Shown here: positions 31,188 through 39,095 of the stretch, piece after piece
How positions within the stretch are numbered: position 1 is the first letter of the stretch
Layout: each line of letters begins with the position of its first letter
NCBI RefSeq assembly: GCF_025583945.1
Contig: NZ_JAOEGU010000006.1
Span: 1 to 64,000, forward strand
Reading direction: 5' to 3'
Length of the DNA stretch: 64,000 nucleotides
Origin: Methylobacter psychrophilus
Lineage (GTDB): Bacteria > Pseudomonadota > Gammaproteobacteria > Methylococcales > Methylomonadaceae
Notes under the pieces: generated by a model
The model's database searches: none
The model's input: only the letters and a program-made list of their open reading frames with translations
What the model was told of the DNA's origin: nothing
Position numbers and translations under genes: made by a program

Positions 31188-31411
31188 GTCAACTTGACCC
31201 CGATAAGGAAATATCTATATTCATAAAAAAAACAGGCTATCACCTTATTTATAAGAAGCATGCGTCTTTCAGAGCATTGTGTTGAGCTTAATACGTCACC
31301 GTAGTCCCAAAACAAACCTGCCCCCACAATAACGTGAACAGGCTTATTTCGGCAATCATCACTTAACACCCGCGCAGTAGACCTACCGATGGTTTTGTTT
31401 AAAAGACATTG
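31184..31411 (-). pseudogene. remnant of a DUF4258-like gene
   Basis: An open frame of about 75 codons lacking a convincing ATG start contains VLSDDCRNKPVHVIVGAG, which resembles the core of small DUF4258-type proteins often found near toxin-antitoxin genes. After this core the sequence loses similarity and ends differently. No partner gene is adjacent. It looks like a decayed or truncated copy; similarity is from memory of the motif and is only moderate. Confidence 0.4.
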
Positions 31412-31419
31412 TTAATTTT

Positions 31420-31539
31420 TTATCTATAAAAGTTTCGCAGGATTTTATTTTCAATACATTTTTTGGTTTCAGAACCGCTTGCAGCGAAACAGAGCAATGA
31501 TCCTGCTATTACTATTGATAATAATATTATTATGGCCAT
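31420..31539 (-). CDS. 39-residue single-pass membrane protein (paralogue of 29035-29130)
   Basis: ATG at 31539 is preceded by AAAGGTGATTTTG, a strong ribosome binding site. The helix MAIIILLSIVIAGSLLCFAA is followed by SGSETKKC and a basic tail. Residues 1-23 match the 31-residue protein encoded at 29035-29130 almost position by position, while the tails differ, and the leaders share GGTGATTTT. This duplicated gene lies 2.4 kb away on the same strand. Function unknown. Confidence 0.62.
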   Translation of the reverse strand: MAIIILLSIVIAGSLLCFAASGSETKKCIENKILRNFYR

Positions 31540-31914
31540 CAAAATCACCTTTATCAAACACTCTAATCTGCCAATAAAAGATACCTTTAATCAAACAACA
31601 AAAACTTTCATAAAATTTTTCAAAAACCACTGTCGGCGTAGTTTTTAATGACTCTTTGGTCGACTCATTATTTGGATCTACAAATCCCGCCAAGGATTTT
31701 TAATTACATAATATGAAATAATTGCTTAATGTGTATCATTTGTAATATGTGGTAACAAGCTAACAAAATTAACGGAAATAGACAAAAATCCGCTGACTTA
31801 AACCACTATTGAAAAGAGTAACATCTCACTTTATATAAACAATGCGTATAAATACTTATATGCATAAAAAACAAGTTGTTTTACTATTAAAAAACCTTGT
31901 TACGTCCAAACAGC
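31540..31914. other. AT-rich spacer downstream of the response regulator gene
   Basis: About 375 bases between the small membrane-protein gene and the regulator. A frame from TTG at 31693 overlaps the small gene and lacks a ribosome binding site. No clear terminator for the regulator gene was found beyond a short AAAAAC/GTTTTT inverted repeat near 31618-31648. Confidence 0.4.
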
Positions 31915-32577
31915 CTAATTTTTCATAACCCCGGATCCAATCGCAATATGCGCTAATTCAGCAACAGAGGACACATTGAGCTTGCTTCTGATTTGCGTGC
32001 CGTAATTGGCAACCGTTTTATAGCCCAAACACAATTCATCTGCGATTTTATGTGCCGTTAAACCTTTTGCCAGCAGCAGGAATATATCAAATTCTCTCGC
32101 CGACAGTAAACCAATAATGGATTTATAATCGGTTTCGTTGGCTTCCAAATTCTCACTTAAAACGACATCATCCGGCTTGATTAAGCGCTGTTCAATATAT
32201 GTCTCACCGTCTGCGATCTTCTTGATCGCGGCAATCAAAATTTCTGGATGCGCCTGTTTGGTGATATAACCTTTTGCCCCGGCATTCATGGCCCGATCCA
32301 CATAAACCCTTTCATCATGAACACTAAAAACCAATACTTTGGCATCATTGTTACGATTGCAAATACGCCTTAATGTTTCCAGGCCACCTATACCCGGCAT
32401 GGATAAATCCAGCACCATGACATCGGGTTGCTCTTCCAGGTACAACTGGCAGGCAGCCTCGCCACGATCGGCTTCAGCGATCACTTTAATAGAGTCATCG
32501 GTAGACAATAACATCCGAAAACCGGCCCGCACCACCGCATGATCATCGACCAATATAACTTTTATTTTATTGCTCAT
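31915..32577 (-). CDS. NarL/LuxR-type response regulator
   Basis: A 220-residue two-domain regulator. The receiver has the acidic pair in VILVDDHAVVRAGF, the phospho-acceptor Asp in VMVLDLSMPGIGG (about 56) and Lys in AGAKGYITK (about 106). The C-terminal LuxR helix-turn-helix (about 152-210) contains LSAREFDIFLLLAKG and LGYKTVANYGTQI. It overlaps the kinase gene by four bases (ATGA), so they are a pair. It is a close paralogue of the mxaB-like regulator at 46182-46838 (the receivers share DDHAVVRAG, EADRGE, DLSMPGIGG and AGAKGYITK), which suggests a shared signalling history around methanol oxidation. Confidence 0.92.
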   Translation of the reverse strand: MSNKIKVILVDDHAVVRAGFRMLLSTDDSIKVIAEADRGEAACQLYLEEQPDVMVLDLSMPGIGGLETLRRICNRNNDAKVLVFSVHDERVYVDRAMNAGAKGYITKQAHPEILIAAIKKIADGETYIEQRLIKPDDVVLSENLEANETDYKSIIGLLSAREFDIFLLLAKGLTAHKIADELCLGYKTVANYGTQIRSKLNVSSVAELAHIAIGSGVMKN

Positions 32578-33920
32578 TTTAACGGAATACTGGCAATAAT
32601 ATTCATGCCTTGTTGTGGTTGGCTTTGAATAGTCAATTCGCCCCCCAGACTGTTAATTCTTTCTCTCATACCTAATAAACCAAAGCCTGTTTTAATCCGG
32701 TCAGCAGCACAACCTTGACCATCATCCATCACGCGTAAACGTAGCGCTTTTGCTGCTATTGATGGTGTCACAATTTCCAGGATAATGGTCGCTTGCCGGG
32801 CCTGTGCATGCCGAACAATATTGGTCAAGCATTCTTGAACTACTCTAAATACCTGAATGCTGATTTTCTTTTCCAGATGATCTACTTCATCCGGGCAGTC
32901 CAGCAGTAGTTTTAACTCGGGGTTTCTAACTGACCAGTGATGTAACAGGTCTTCCATCGTTGCTTTTAGTCCCAACTCGGTTAGTACCAAAGGATGCAAT
33001 TGATGCATCATGGAGCGTACCACCGTCATTAAATGATCACAAATACTGATAATGGAGTCCGTCGCGTGCTTTATTTCATCCCTCCCTCCCCCAACTCCAG
33101 TTTGGGAGCGGCCGGCCGTCACTGCCATCACCTTAATGGCAGTCAACGACTGCCCCAACTCGTCATGCAATTCCTGCGAGAGCCGTTGCCGTTCGTCTTC
33201 CTGTATTTCCAATGTATGCTGGGTTAATGACCGGTTTTCCTGCTGACTGGCATTTAGCTCATGAGTCATGTGGTTGATGGCTTTAGCGATGTTGTCATAT
33301 TCCTGAATACTAAAATCAGGTAATTTTTGACTGTACTCTCCGGTTTCAATGACTTTTAATGCGTTAACAATCACCGCGATAGATTTAAGAGCTTTGTTAA
33401 AAGCCACATTGACAGCCAAAAAGGTAAACAGTATCAACAATAAAAGTGAGCCAAAAAAACCGATACTTTCTTCCCATACTTCGGTTATTTCATCCAACGG
33501 ATTAGACTGAATAATCAGTGTTAACTGTTTACCGCCAAAGGTAGTGACAGGATGTTCGGCTTGAAGATGCTGACCTTCCACCAGGCCGACAAACCATTGT
33601 GGCGGCTTTTCGTCATTATTGGTTTGCTGGTTTTTATGGGCAATACTGATTATTTCGCCTGACGGTGTTTTTAGTTGAATGCGTAAATGCCGGGTTTGAT
33701 TTAAGGTATTAAACTGCGGCAACCAGTCGGCTTCATTAAACGCCGTTTGTGAGGTTTGTGAAAAACCAAACCTTATTAACTGCACAGCCAGATTAATAGA
33801 TGAATCAACTTCCTTATCTATGGCATTACGTGCCTGCCAAATGGTTATTGATCCACCAAGCAGCAGAATAAACAAGGATGAGATTAAAATTCGTAGATTG
33901 ATTTGATAACGCAGACTCAT
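32574..33920 (-). CDS. Membrane sensor histidine kinase, HisKA_3 type
   Basis: A 448-residue kinase. An N-terminal membrane helix (about 10-28) and a second one (about 147-168) bracket a periplasmic sensor region of about 115 residues. A HAMP linker (about 170-225), the phospho-acceptor His in RLSQELHDELGQSLTAIKV (about 245), and a HATPase domain with ECLTNIVRHAQ, MDDGQGC and GFGLLGMRERINSLGG follow. It belongs to the NarX/UhpB group that works with LuxR-type regulators. It could be the counterpart of the kinase (MxaY) reported to control the methanol dehydrogenase switch in Methylotuvimicrobium, but this is inference. A Gly-rich loop (SQTGVGGGRDE) follows the His helix. Confidence 0.9.
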   Translation of the reverse strand: MSLRYQINLRILISSLFILLLGGSITIWQARNAIDKEVDSSINLAVQLIRFGFSQTSQTAFNEADWLPQFNTLNQTRHLRIQLKTPSGEIISIAHKNQQTNNDEKPPQWFVGLVEGQHLQAEHPVTTFGGKQLTLIIQSNPLDEITEVWEESIGFFGSLLLLILFTFLAVNVAFNKALKSIAVIVNALKVIETGEYSQKLPDFSIQEYDNIAKAINHMTHELNASQQENRSLTQHTLEIQEDERQRLSQELHDELGQSLTAIKVMAVTAGRSQTGVGGGRDEIKHATDSIISICDHLMTVVRSMMHQLHPLVLTELGLKATMEDLLHHWSVRNPELKLLLDCPDEVDHLEKKISIQVFRVVQECLTNIVRHAQARQATIILEIVTPSIAAKALRLRVMDDGQGCAADRIKTGFGLLGMRERINSLGGELTIQSQPQQGMNIIASIPLK

Positions 33921-34013
33921 GGATATTTAAAATAGCTGGTTGATGGCTTGCAATAACCTTCTATTATTGATTCGCTGACGATTATTCGCCATAGGAAAAA
34001 TTCTTTTTTTTCG

Positions 34014-34046
34014 ACAAGGCCGATTTTTTTAAAAAACCCGGCCTTT
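34014..34046. other. hairpin between the PepSY gene and the kinase gene
   Basis: AAGGCCG and CGGCCTT pair around an A/T-rich loop that itself can pair partly (TTTTTTT with AAAAAA). Together with the terminator at 34072-34106 it separates the PepSY transcript from the kinase gene. Confidence 0.4.
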
Positions 34047-34071
34047 ATTGTTGAGAATTAGTCATTTATAA

Positions 34072-34106
34072 AGAAAATTCCCGTTCCAGAGATTACCTGG
34101 AACGGG
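34072..34106 (-). terminator. terminator-like hairpin after the PepSY gene
   Basis: A perfect 10-bp stem, CCCGTTCCAG with CTGGAACGGG, loop of seven, lies 12 bases after the PepSY stop and is followed on the minus strand by AATTTTCTTTATA. The T-tract is short, so termination may be partial. Confidence 0.65.
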
Positions 34107-34117
34107 ACGTTTATCTA

Positions 34118-34639
34118 TTACTTTTTTGCACTGGCTTCTTCGCCAATTTCCCACTCTTCTTTTGAAGCTTCAATAATTTTACCCTTAGCGGCATTCACTT
34201 CAACTTTGGTTTCATGGCCTTTGTCATTGACTATATCCAATTCATAACTGGCATCACCATTGTCTTCTATTTCGTATTCTACTTCCTGGACATTACCGGG
34301 ATACACTTTTAACGCGATAGCTATGGCTTCTTGTTCAGTTACTTTTGCATTTTTCTTAAAGGCTTCGTCATCAGCACTACTGACTTCACTTTCCGTTTCA
34401 GTGATTTTTCCGGTTTTGGCATCGCACATAAATTCCCACTCGGCACCTTTGGAATCCTTGATTTCAAGCTCGTAAAAAGGCTTGCCAGCTACATTCAGCT
34501 TTTCCAGTTTAATCAGTTCGCCTGCCTTTTGTTTTTGTACCGCAGCAACACAACTGTCAATAGATTGGCCTGCAGCATAACTGGAAGCAGATGTGGCAAG
34601 ACCCAAAGCTAATACGCAGGTTAAGGTAGTTTTTTTCAT
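34118..34639 (-). CDS. Periplasmic PepSY-domain protein
   Basis: A 173-residue secreted protein. A signal peptide (MKKTTLTCVLALGLATSASSYA) precedes two PepSY repeats: one around residues 35-85 ending in MCDAKTGKITETE, one around 95-165 with EQEAIAIALKVYPGNVQEVE and VEVNAAKGKIIEA. PepSY domains often sense or inhibit in the cell envelope and their genes are commonly controlled by an adjacent two-component system. Here the kinase gene follows 198 bases downstream on the same strand. It may modulate that sensor or be its target. Confidence 0.85.
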   Translation of the reverse strand: MKKTTLTCVLALGLATSASSYAAGQSIDSCVAAVQKQKAGELIKLEKLNVAGKPFYELEIKDSKGAEWEFMCDAKTGKITETESEVSSADDEAFKKNAKVTEQEAIAIALKVYPGNVQEVEYEIEDNGDASYELDIVNDKGHETKVEVNAAKGKIIEASKEEWEIGEEASAKK

Positions 34640-34974
34640 GGTTTTCTCCTAATATAAATAGTGACAATAAAGCGTGAGTTTATCCTGAAATCTCAGCCAG
34701 GAGTAAGAGCAGCAACTTTAATCGATTATTCTCTTAAGATAACTCGAAAAAATACCCTTTACATTTATTTATTGAAGGCCACCTTAGGCGGCAAAGACTA
34801 AAGAAATGCTCTGAAACCCGGATTTTCTACTATGGATGCCGAGATTTCAAAGATTATACGTCAACTATTTATAGCAAACCATTTTTCAGCTAACACAAAA
34901 AACCAACACGAACAGATTGCCGGAACTCTTACGCAAGATAACTAACAATTGTTTGCTTCGGCATCAACCATGCT
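34640..34974. other. intergenic region upstream of the PepSY gene
   Basis: About 335 bases; presumably contains the PepSY promoter, and the PepSY start has a GGAGAAAACC site just before it. No gene, RNA or strong repeat is visible. Confidence 0.5.
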
Positions 34975-35928
34975 TTACCAAAAAGTACCCGGCTGCAACT
35001 CCGCAGATTGTCCCGTTAATGCCTGTTTACTCTGCTTATGCAACAGCACGTAAACTTTCGCCGCCGCTTTTTTCTGAGCCTCTCCCCATTGCTCAACATT
35101 ACCGGTACAATAATTTTGGCGCAGGTGTTTTTGGATTTTTTCATCAACCACTTTGGTCAACGGGAGAATTTTTTGCCATGCTGCATCTACACTGCACAAC
35201 GTTTGCCGGGCTTGCTTGCCAAGCTCTATAAATTGCCTGACTGCTGGTTTATGCTGATCAGCCCAACTTTGTTTAAAAACATAACCCAGATTGGCGACTG
35301 ACTCCTGAATCCCCAAGCCTTGTAAAATACTACGTCCATCAATTAACGTTCGATAACCTTCAGCTTCAAGTCTGGTCGCAAAATGCCAATAATTAAGCGC
35401 AGCGTCAAGCTGACCTTGCTTGATTTGCTCATTGATCAGTGGCGGCGTAGCAAAGACTTTTTCCACTGAAGCATCAAGATCGATATTATGCTGCTGCTTG
35501 GCCAAGGTTTGTAGTAACAGCCAGTTCTTATCCAGCTCACCACCGGCGATTCCCAAGCGCTTACCGTTAAGATCGAGTAAGGAACGAATGTTGCTGGTAC
35601 TGGGCACCACCAACGCACCTGACATATCCGAATAAGGATAAAAAGTAAAATCAGTGCCTTTTTCACGCAAGCCGGATACCCAAATCCAGTCGGAAATAAT
35701 GATATCCACTGCTCCGGATTGCAAGGCCGCCTTACCGGCTTCAATATTGGCAACGCGGTGTATATCCAACTCAAAATCAGCCGATTTGGCGGCCAAAGCC
35801 TCTTGCAAAGCAGGCAATTCCCACTCTACGGTTCCGCCAACCTGGACACCAAGTCTAATAATGGTTTTTTCTGCCGCAAAACTGCTGACAGACAATAATA
35901 AACTTAACAGTAAAACTTTACCTTTCAT
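34975..35928 (-). CDS. Periplasmic substrate-binding protein, NitT/TauT (SsuA-like) type
   Basis: A 317-residue secreted protein when started at the ATG at 35928, which has an AGGAT site and gives the signal peptide MKGKVLLLSLLLSVSSFAA. The fold is that of an SsuA/ThiY-like solute-binding protein: IRLGVQVGGTVEWELPALQE at the start, SGAVDIIISDWIWVSGLREK and LDLNGKRLGIAGGELDKNWLL further on. No transporter permease or ATPase is nearby. It lies 24 or more bases behind the membrane protein gene at the end of the mxa cluster, on the same strand, so it may take part in methanol dehydrogenase function, like the binding-protein-like MxaJ. Role is inferred. Confidence 0.8.
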   Translation of the reverse strand: MKGKVLLLSLLLSVSSFAAEKTIIRLGVQVGGTVEWELPALQEALAAKSADFELDIHRVANIEAGKAALQSGAVDIIISDWIWVSGLREKGTDFTFYPYSDMSGALVVPSTSNIRSLLDLNGKRLGIAGGELDKNWLLLQTLAKQQHNIDLDASVEKVFATPPLINEQIKQGQLDAALNYWHFATRLEAEGYRTLIDGRSILQGLGIQESVANLGYVFKQSWADQHKPAVRQFIELGKQARQTLCSVDAAWQKILPLTKVVDEKIQKHLRQNYCTGNVEQWGEAQKKAAAKVYVLLHKQSKQALTGQSAELQPGTFW

Positions 35929-36015
35929 CACAACAATCCTGCTTAAAAACAACTAAAAAACAGCACTTTTTTGCCCACTTCAGGCAAAAAATGTGCTGTA
36001 AAAAAAACCGGCAAG

Positions 36016-36513
36016 TCAATTCACTACCTTTTCCCGAAAATGATAGCTGACAACTATCACTGGTGCCGCCAGCGCTACCAACTGCCAAACATAGCTATCA
36101 AAGTAAGCTACGCAAATAGCGGTAATGCCTAAAAAAATACCGGTAAAAATACAGCGCCAGTCGGTTTGCAAACCATCCAGATAAGTTGTTAATGCCAGTA
36201 CCAAGAGTACGACCAAATCGCCTTCTTCGTGATAAAGCCTTCCAGAACTCTGATAGCAATAAATAATAATGACGACACACAAGCCACCTGCCCAATGCAG
36301 TAACGGTCGTACAAATTTCTTCAGATTATCGCCATCGAGCTTAAATTGATAGTAGCCCGGAACGATGGCAATACCGCTAAATAAAAACATCATGACCAAC
36401 CAAATATCGTGGGTTCTATGCTGATACCGGTAATCAATACCGGCACCGAGTAACGATAAAAGTAAACGCAATATAAAAAGACTATGCTTCGATAACAAAT
36501 TTTGTTTGTTCAT
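36016..36513 (-). CDS. Membrane protein of unknown function in the mxa cluster
   Basis: A 165-residue protein with about five hydrophobic helices (residues 10-25, 37-53, 68-85, 97-112 and 120-155), and short charged loops such as GIDYRYQHRTHDIW. I do not recognise the family. It lies 39 bases downstream of mxaL on the same strand and is followed by the binding-protein gene, so it is probably the penultimate gene of the mxa transcript. A role in the assembly or membrane anchoring of the accessory proteins is possible. Confidence 0.72.
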   Translation of the reverse strand: MNKQNLLSKHSLFILRLLLSLLGAGIDYRYQHRTHDIWLVMMFLFSGIAIVPGYYQFKLDGDNLKKFVRPLLHWAGGLCVVIIIYCYQSSGRLYHEEGDLVVLLVLALTTYLDGLQTDWRCIFTGIFLGITAICVAYFDSYVWQLVALAAPVIVVSYHFREKVVN

Positions 36514-36552
36514 AAACTGTTCTCAAGATGATAGATAAAAATAACAGCTTTT

Positions 36553-37509
36553 TTATCTGAAAAATCGATGATATTGGTATATTCCAGGTAAGTAAACGAG
36601 GCTGATCATCAGTAATGTCAGCAATGCCCATTGCCAACGAATATCAGTCTGTACCAATTTTTCAGTGGCCAGCTTGGAGTTTTTTAATGCCAGAGCAAGA
36701 CTTTGCAAATCCGCTAAGCGGGCATAACCCAAACCGGATTCTGCGCTCAATTTTTCCAAATAGGTTTCTTGTAAGGCCGTTAAATGTTCGTTGCCGGTAA
36801 CAACGTCATTGCCAAACGGTGCATTACGAGCGTTATAACCTTTTATTTGCGACGGGGCCAACGTGGACTGTCCAAATGAAGAACGATGCGGTACATCCTC
36901 TGGCTTATAAAAACCGGTTTGTTCGCCCTGGCTGTTAAATTTTGGGATCGGCACTGTTTGCAAACCACCCACGCCAATAATCATGCCTTTTACCTGTCCT
37001 CGTAAACCTGAAAAATCAGCCTGATAATTAACATTAACCGGCGGTGCTTCCTGGCCGTCGGTAATAAAAATCACCGAACTATCGCTCTTTTTTAGCATGT
37101 CAAGGGTACTCAGCAACCCTTTAGCAATATTGCTGTCTGCGGCCCAAGCCATGCGCCAATCTATTTTACTAATGACCGTATCTATTTCGGTGTAGGCGGA
37201 ACAAACTTCCAACGGTTCGAATAACAAGGTCGAGCGCCTTTCTGTAAACAGCCCTATTCCAACCTTGGATTGGCAAGGCAAATCCCGCAACAAATCACGT
37301 AAGGTTTGTTTAACAAAAGACAATCGACTAACAGCCTGATTATCTTGCTGGTAGTCGGTTGCATTCATACTGCGAGTAATATCAATAATAAAGGTGTAGT
37401 TGTAAGTGGGGCTTTTTTGCTTTTTACTGGGGATTATGAACAACACCAGCATGGCTATCAGCGCAAACAGCAAACACCAGAGTCGGTAATCTTTTAATCT
37501 GTGAGTCAT
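36553..37509 (-). CDS. mxaL: MxaL, von Willebrand factor A-domain membrane protein
   Basis: A 318-residue accessory protein for calcium insertion into methanol dehydrogenase. An N-terminal helix (about 8-28), a VWA domain whose metal site reads IIDITRSMNATD (Asp-x-Thr-x-Ser) and FITDGQEAPP, and a C-terminal helix (about 290-308). Start chosen at the ATG at 37509, preceded by GAGAAG; an in-frame TTG at 37536 is less likely. It is the last of the R-S-A-C-K-L series and follows mxaK after 27 bases. Confidence 0.88.
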   Translation of the reverse strand: MTHRLKDYRLWCLLFALIAMLVLFIIPSKKQKSPTYNYTFIIDITRSMNATDYQQDNQAVSRLSFVKQTLRDLLRDLPCQSKVGIGLFTERRSTLLFEPLEVCSAYTEIDTVISKIDWRMAWAADSNIAKGLLSTLDMLKKSDSSVIFITDGQEAPPVNVNYQADFSGLRGQVKGMIIGVGGLQTVPIPKFNSQGEQTGFYKPEDVPHRSSFGQSTLAPSQIKGYNARNAPFGNDVVTGNEHLTALQETYLEKLSAESGLGYARLADLQSLALALKNSKLATEKLVQTDIRWQWALLTLLMISLVYLPGIYQYHRFFR

Positions 37510-37536
37510 TATCTTCTCGTTATCATGCAACGCCAA

Positions 37537-38100
37537 TCAAGGCAAGCCGCGCGGAAAGCCTGGCACAGTTGTCCATAACTGTGATTTCTGATTGATCGGG
37601 CCATCGTCATCCGGCATGATGATACTATCCATTTCCGGCAATAAACGCATGGCAACTTCAAGGTTATATTTGCTATCCCAGTTACTGCTATCCAAAGCTA
37701 ATGACTGGCGATAAGCTTGTTTCGCCAAGCCCAGTAAAGGCAAAGCAGCATTCATGTTCATTGTTTTTACTTGCTGTAACGCTTGCTCCAGATAGAGGTT
37801 GCCGAGGTTATAACGGGCTTTGGCCTGGAATGCTTTATCGCCTTTATCCATAATCAGACTTAGCGTCGATAAGGCTTCTTCGTAACGGTGTTTTTGTTTA
37901 AAATAAAAAGCCCTTGCCAGCCTTAACTCGGGCTTGCCAGTGATGACTTGATTAACAACCACATCTTGTCCTGTGGTCAATTGCTGAATTAATTGATTGT
38001 CGTGATGCGTGCTGTACAACGACTCGACACTATATAAAATCGTCAGTAAACCAACCAATAAAACCGCCCACAGGGTAATATGCCTGATTCTTCTGATCAT
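37537..38100 (-). CDS. mxaK: MxaK, membrane-anchored accessory protein
   Basis: A 187-residue protein with one N-terminal membrane helix (about 8-25) and a helical periplasmic domain that looks TPR-like (RYEEALSTLSLIMDKGDKAF, RYNLGNLYLEQALQQVKTMN). It is encoded between mxaC and mxaL, both with VWA domains, and overlaps mxaC by four bases (ATGA). In Methylorubrum mxaA, mxaK and mxaL are needed for active calcium-containing methanol dehydrogenase. Assignment relies on position and topology. Confidence 0.85.
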   Translation of the reverse strand: MIRRIRHITLWAVLLVGLLTILYSVESLYSTHHDNQLIQQLTTGQDVVVNQVITGKPELRLARAFYFKQKHRYEEALSTLSLIMDKGDKAFQAKARYNLGNLYLEQALQQVKTMNMNAALPLLGLAKQAYRQSLALDSSNWDSKYNLEVAMRLLPEMDSIIMPDDDGPINQKSQLWTTVPGFPRGLP

Positions 38101-39095
38101 CGTTTAACCTCACAAAATTTAACTGCCAGTAATACCAGCAATAACAAACCCGCCACGCGATAACAGGTTGCTGACAAATCCTGTTTGGGGATACGTTCAA
38201 AATAATGCATCGGCAAATTTTCCAGTTGATTAATGTCGGCAATCGCCTGTTTTAATGCATCAGGACTTTCCGCTTCATACGCCTGATAAGGACTACCCAA
38301 ACTTAAAAAGAACTTATGCAGATAAAGTTCGGGCATGGCTTGGGCGTTGTCATCACGACTGTCTTCAGGTTTATCGAAAATACCGGGACTATTGGCCGTG
38401 CGTAAAAAAATCCAGTACAGACGAACTTGTTGCTGTTTAAACCATTCCCGTAATTTTTGTTCACTGTCATGATCAATCACAGCCGCGCCGTCTGAAACCA
38501 ACAACACAATACGCGAACCGGTTACCGACTGTTGTTGAAAAAAAGACAAGGCCATTCCCAAGCCTTTACTGACATGGGTAAAACCCAGCGCCGGCGTTGC
38601 TGTTGCCGAAATCGCTGCTTGCACTGCAGTTTTGTTTTCGGTGAGCGGCATCACAAATAAGGGTGACGTACTGTATTCAGCCACCCCGATTAAGCCGGTT
38701 TCTCGGTGTTTGACAAAATCAGTCAATAATCGTCTCGCTGCACCGGACTTTGACTCTTCAGCATCTTTGCCATCGTTATTCGCGTTTGGCGCACGCCCGG
38801 CAAAACTGTTATCCATGCTGCTGCTGCGATCCAGCAACAACACGACATGGGCACCGTGACCGATACGTTCCAGGCTTTGTTCGGTACGATGCAATCCAGC
38901 CATTCCCAAGACTAATGCGGCAATAACCGTCATTGCGCACAAACGCAAACCCGCGTCGATAAAACTCGACAACCTGTCAGCGGGCATCAAGGCTAGCCAG
39001 GGCGTAGCGCTTGCCTGCATACCGCTAGTAAACAACGGCAACAAAACGAGTAATAAACCTGCCAAACCCCAGGGCGTGCTAACTGCCAGATTCAT
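38097..39095 (-). CDS. mxaC: MxaC, von Willebrand factor A-domain membrane protein
   Basis: A 332-residue protein with N-terminal helices (about 5-22 and 50-66), a VWA domain with canonical metal site VLLLDRSSSMDNS (Asp-x-Ser-x-Ser, about 82) and VLLVSDGAAVID, and a C-terminal helix (about 310-328). This is the BatA-like layout common to MoxR-linked clusters. It overlaps mxaA and mxaK by four bases each. It belongs to the calcium insertion machinery of methanol dehydrogenase. Confidence 0.88.
   Translation of the reverse strand: MNLAVSTPWGLAGLLLVLLPLFTSGMQASATPWLALMPADRLSSFIDAGLRLCAMTVIAALVLGMAGLHRTEQSLERIGHGAHVVLLLDRSSSMDNSFAGRAPNANNDGKDAEESKSGAARRLLTDFVKHRETGLIGVAEYSTSPLFVMPLTENKTAVQAAISATATPALGFTHVSKGLGMALSFFQQQSVTGSRIVLLVSDGAAVIDHDSEQKLREWFKQQQVRLYWIFLRTANSPGIFDKPEDSRDDNAQAMPELYLHKFFLSLGSPYQAYEAESPDALKQAIADINQLENLPMHYFERIPKQDLSATCYRVAGLLLLVLLAVKFCEVKR

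Noticed and set aside
31469-31693. 74-codon minus-strand frame from a TTG
   Set aside because: Overlaps the small membrane-protein gene at 31420-31539, which has a strong ribosome binding site and a paralogue.
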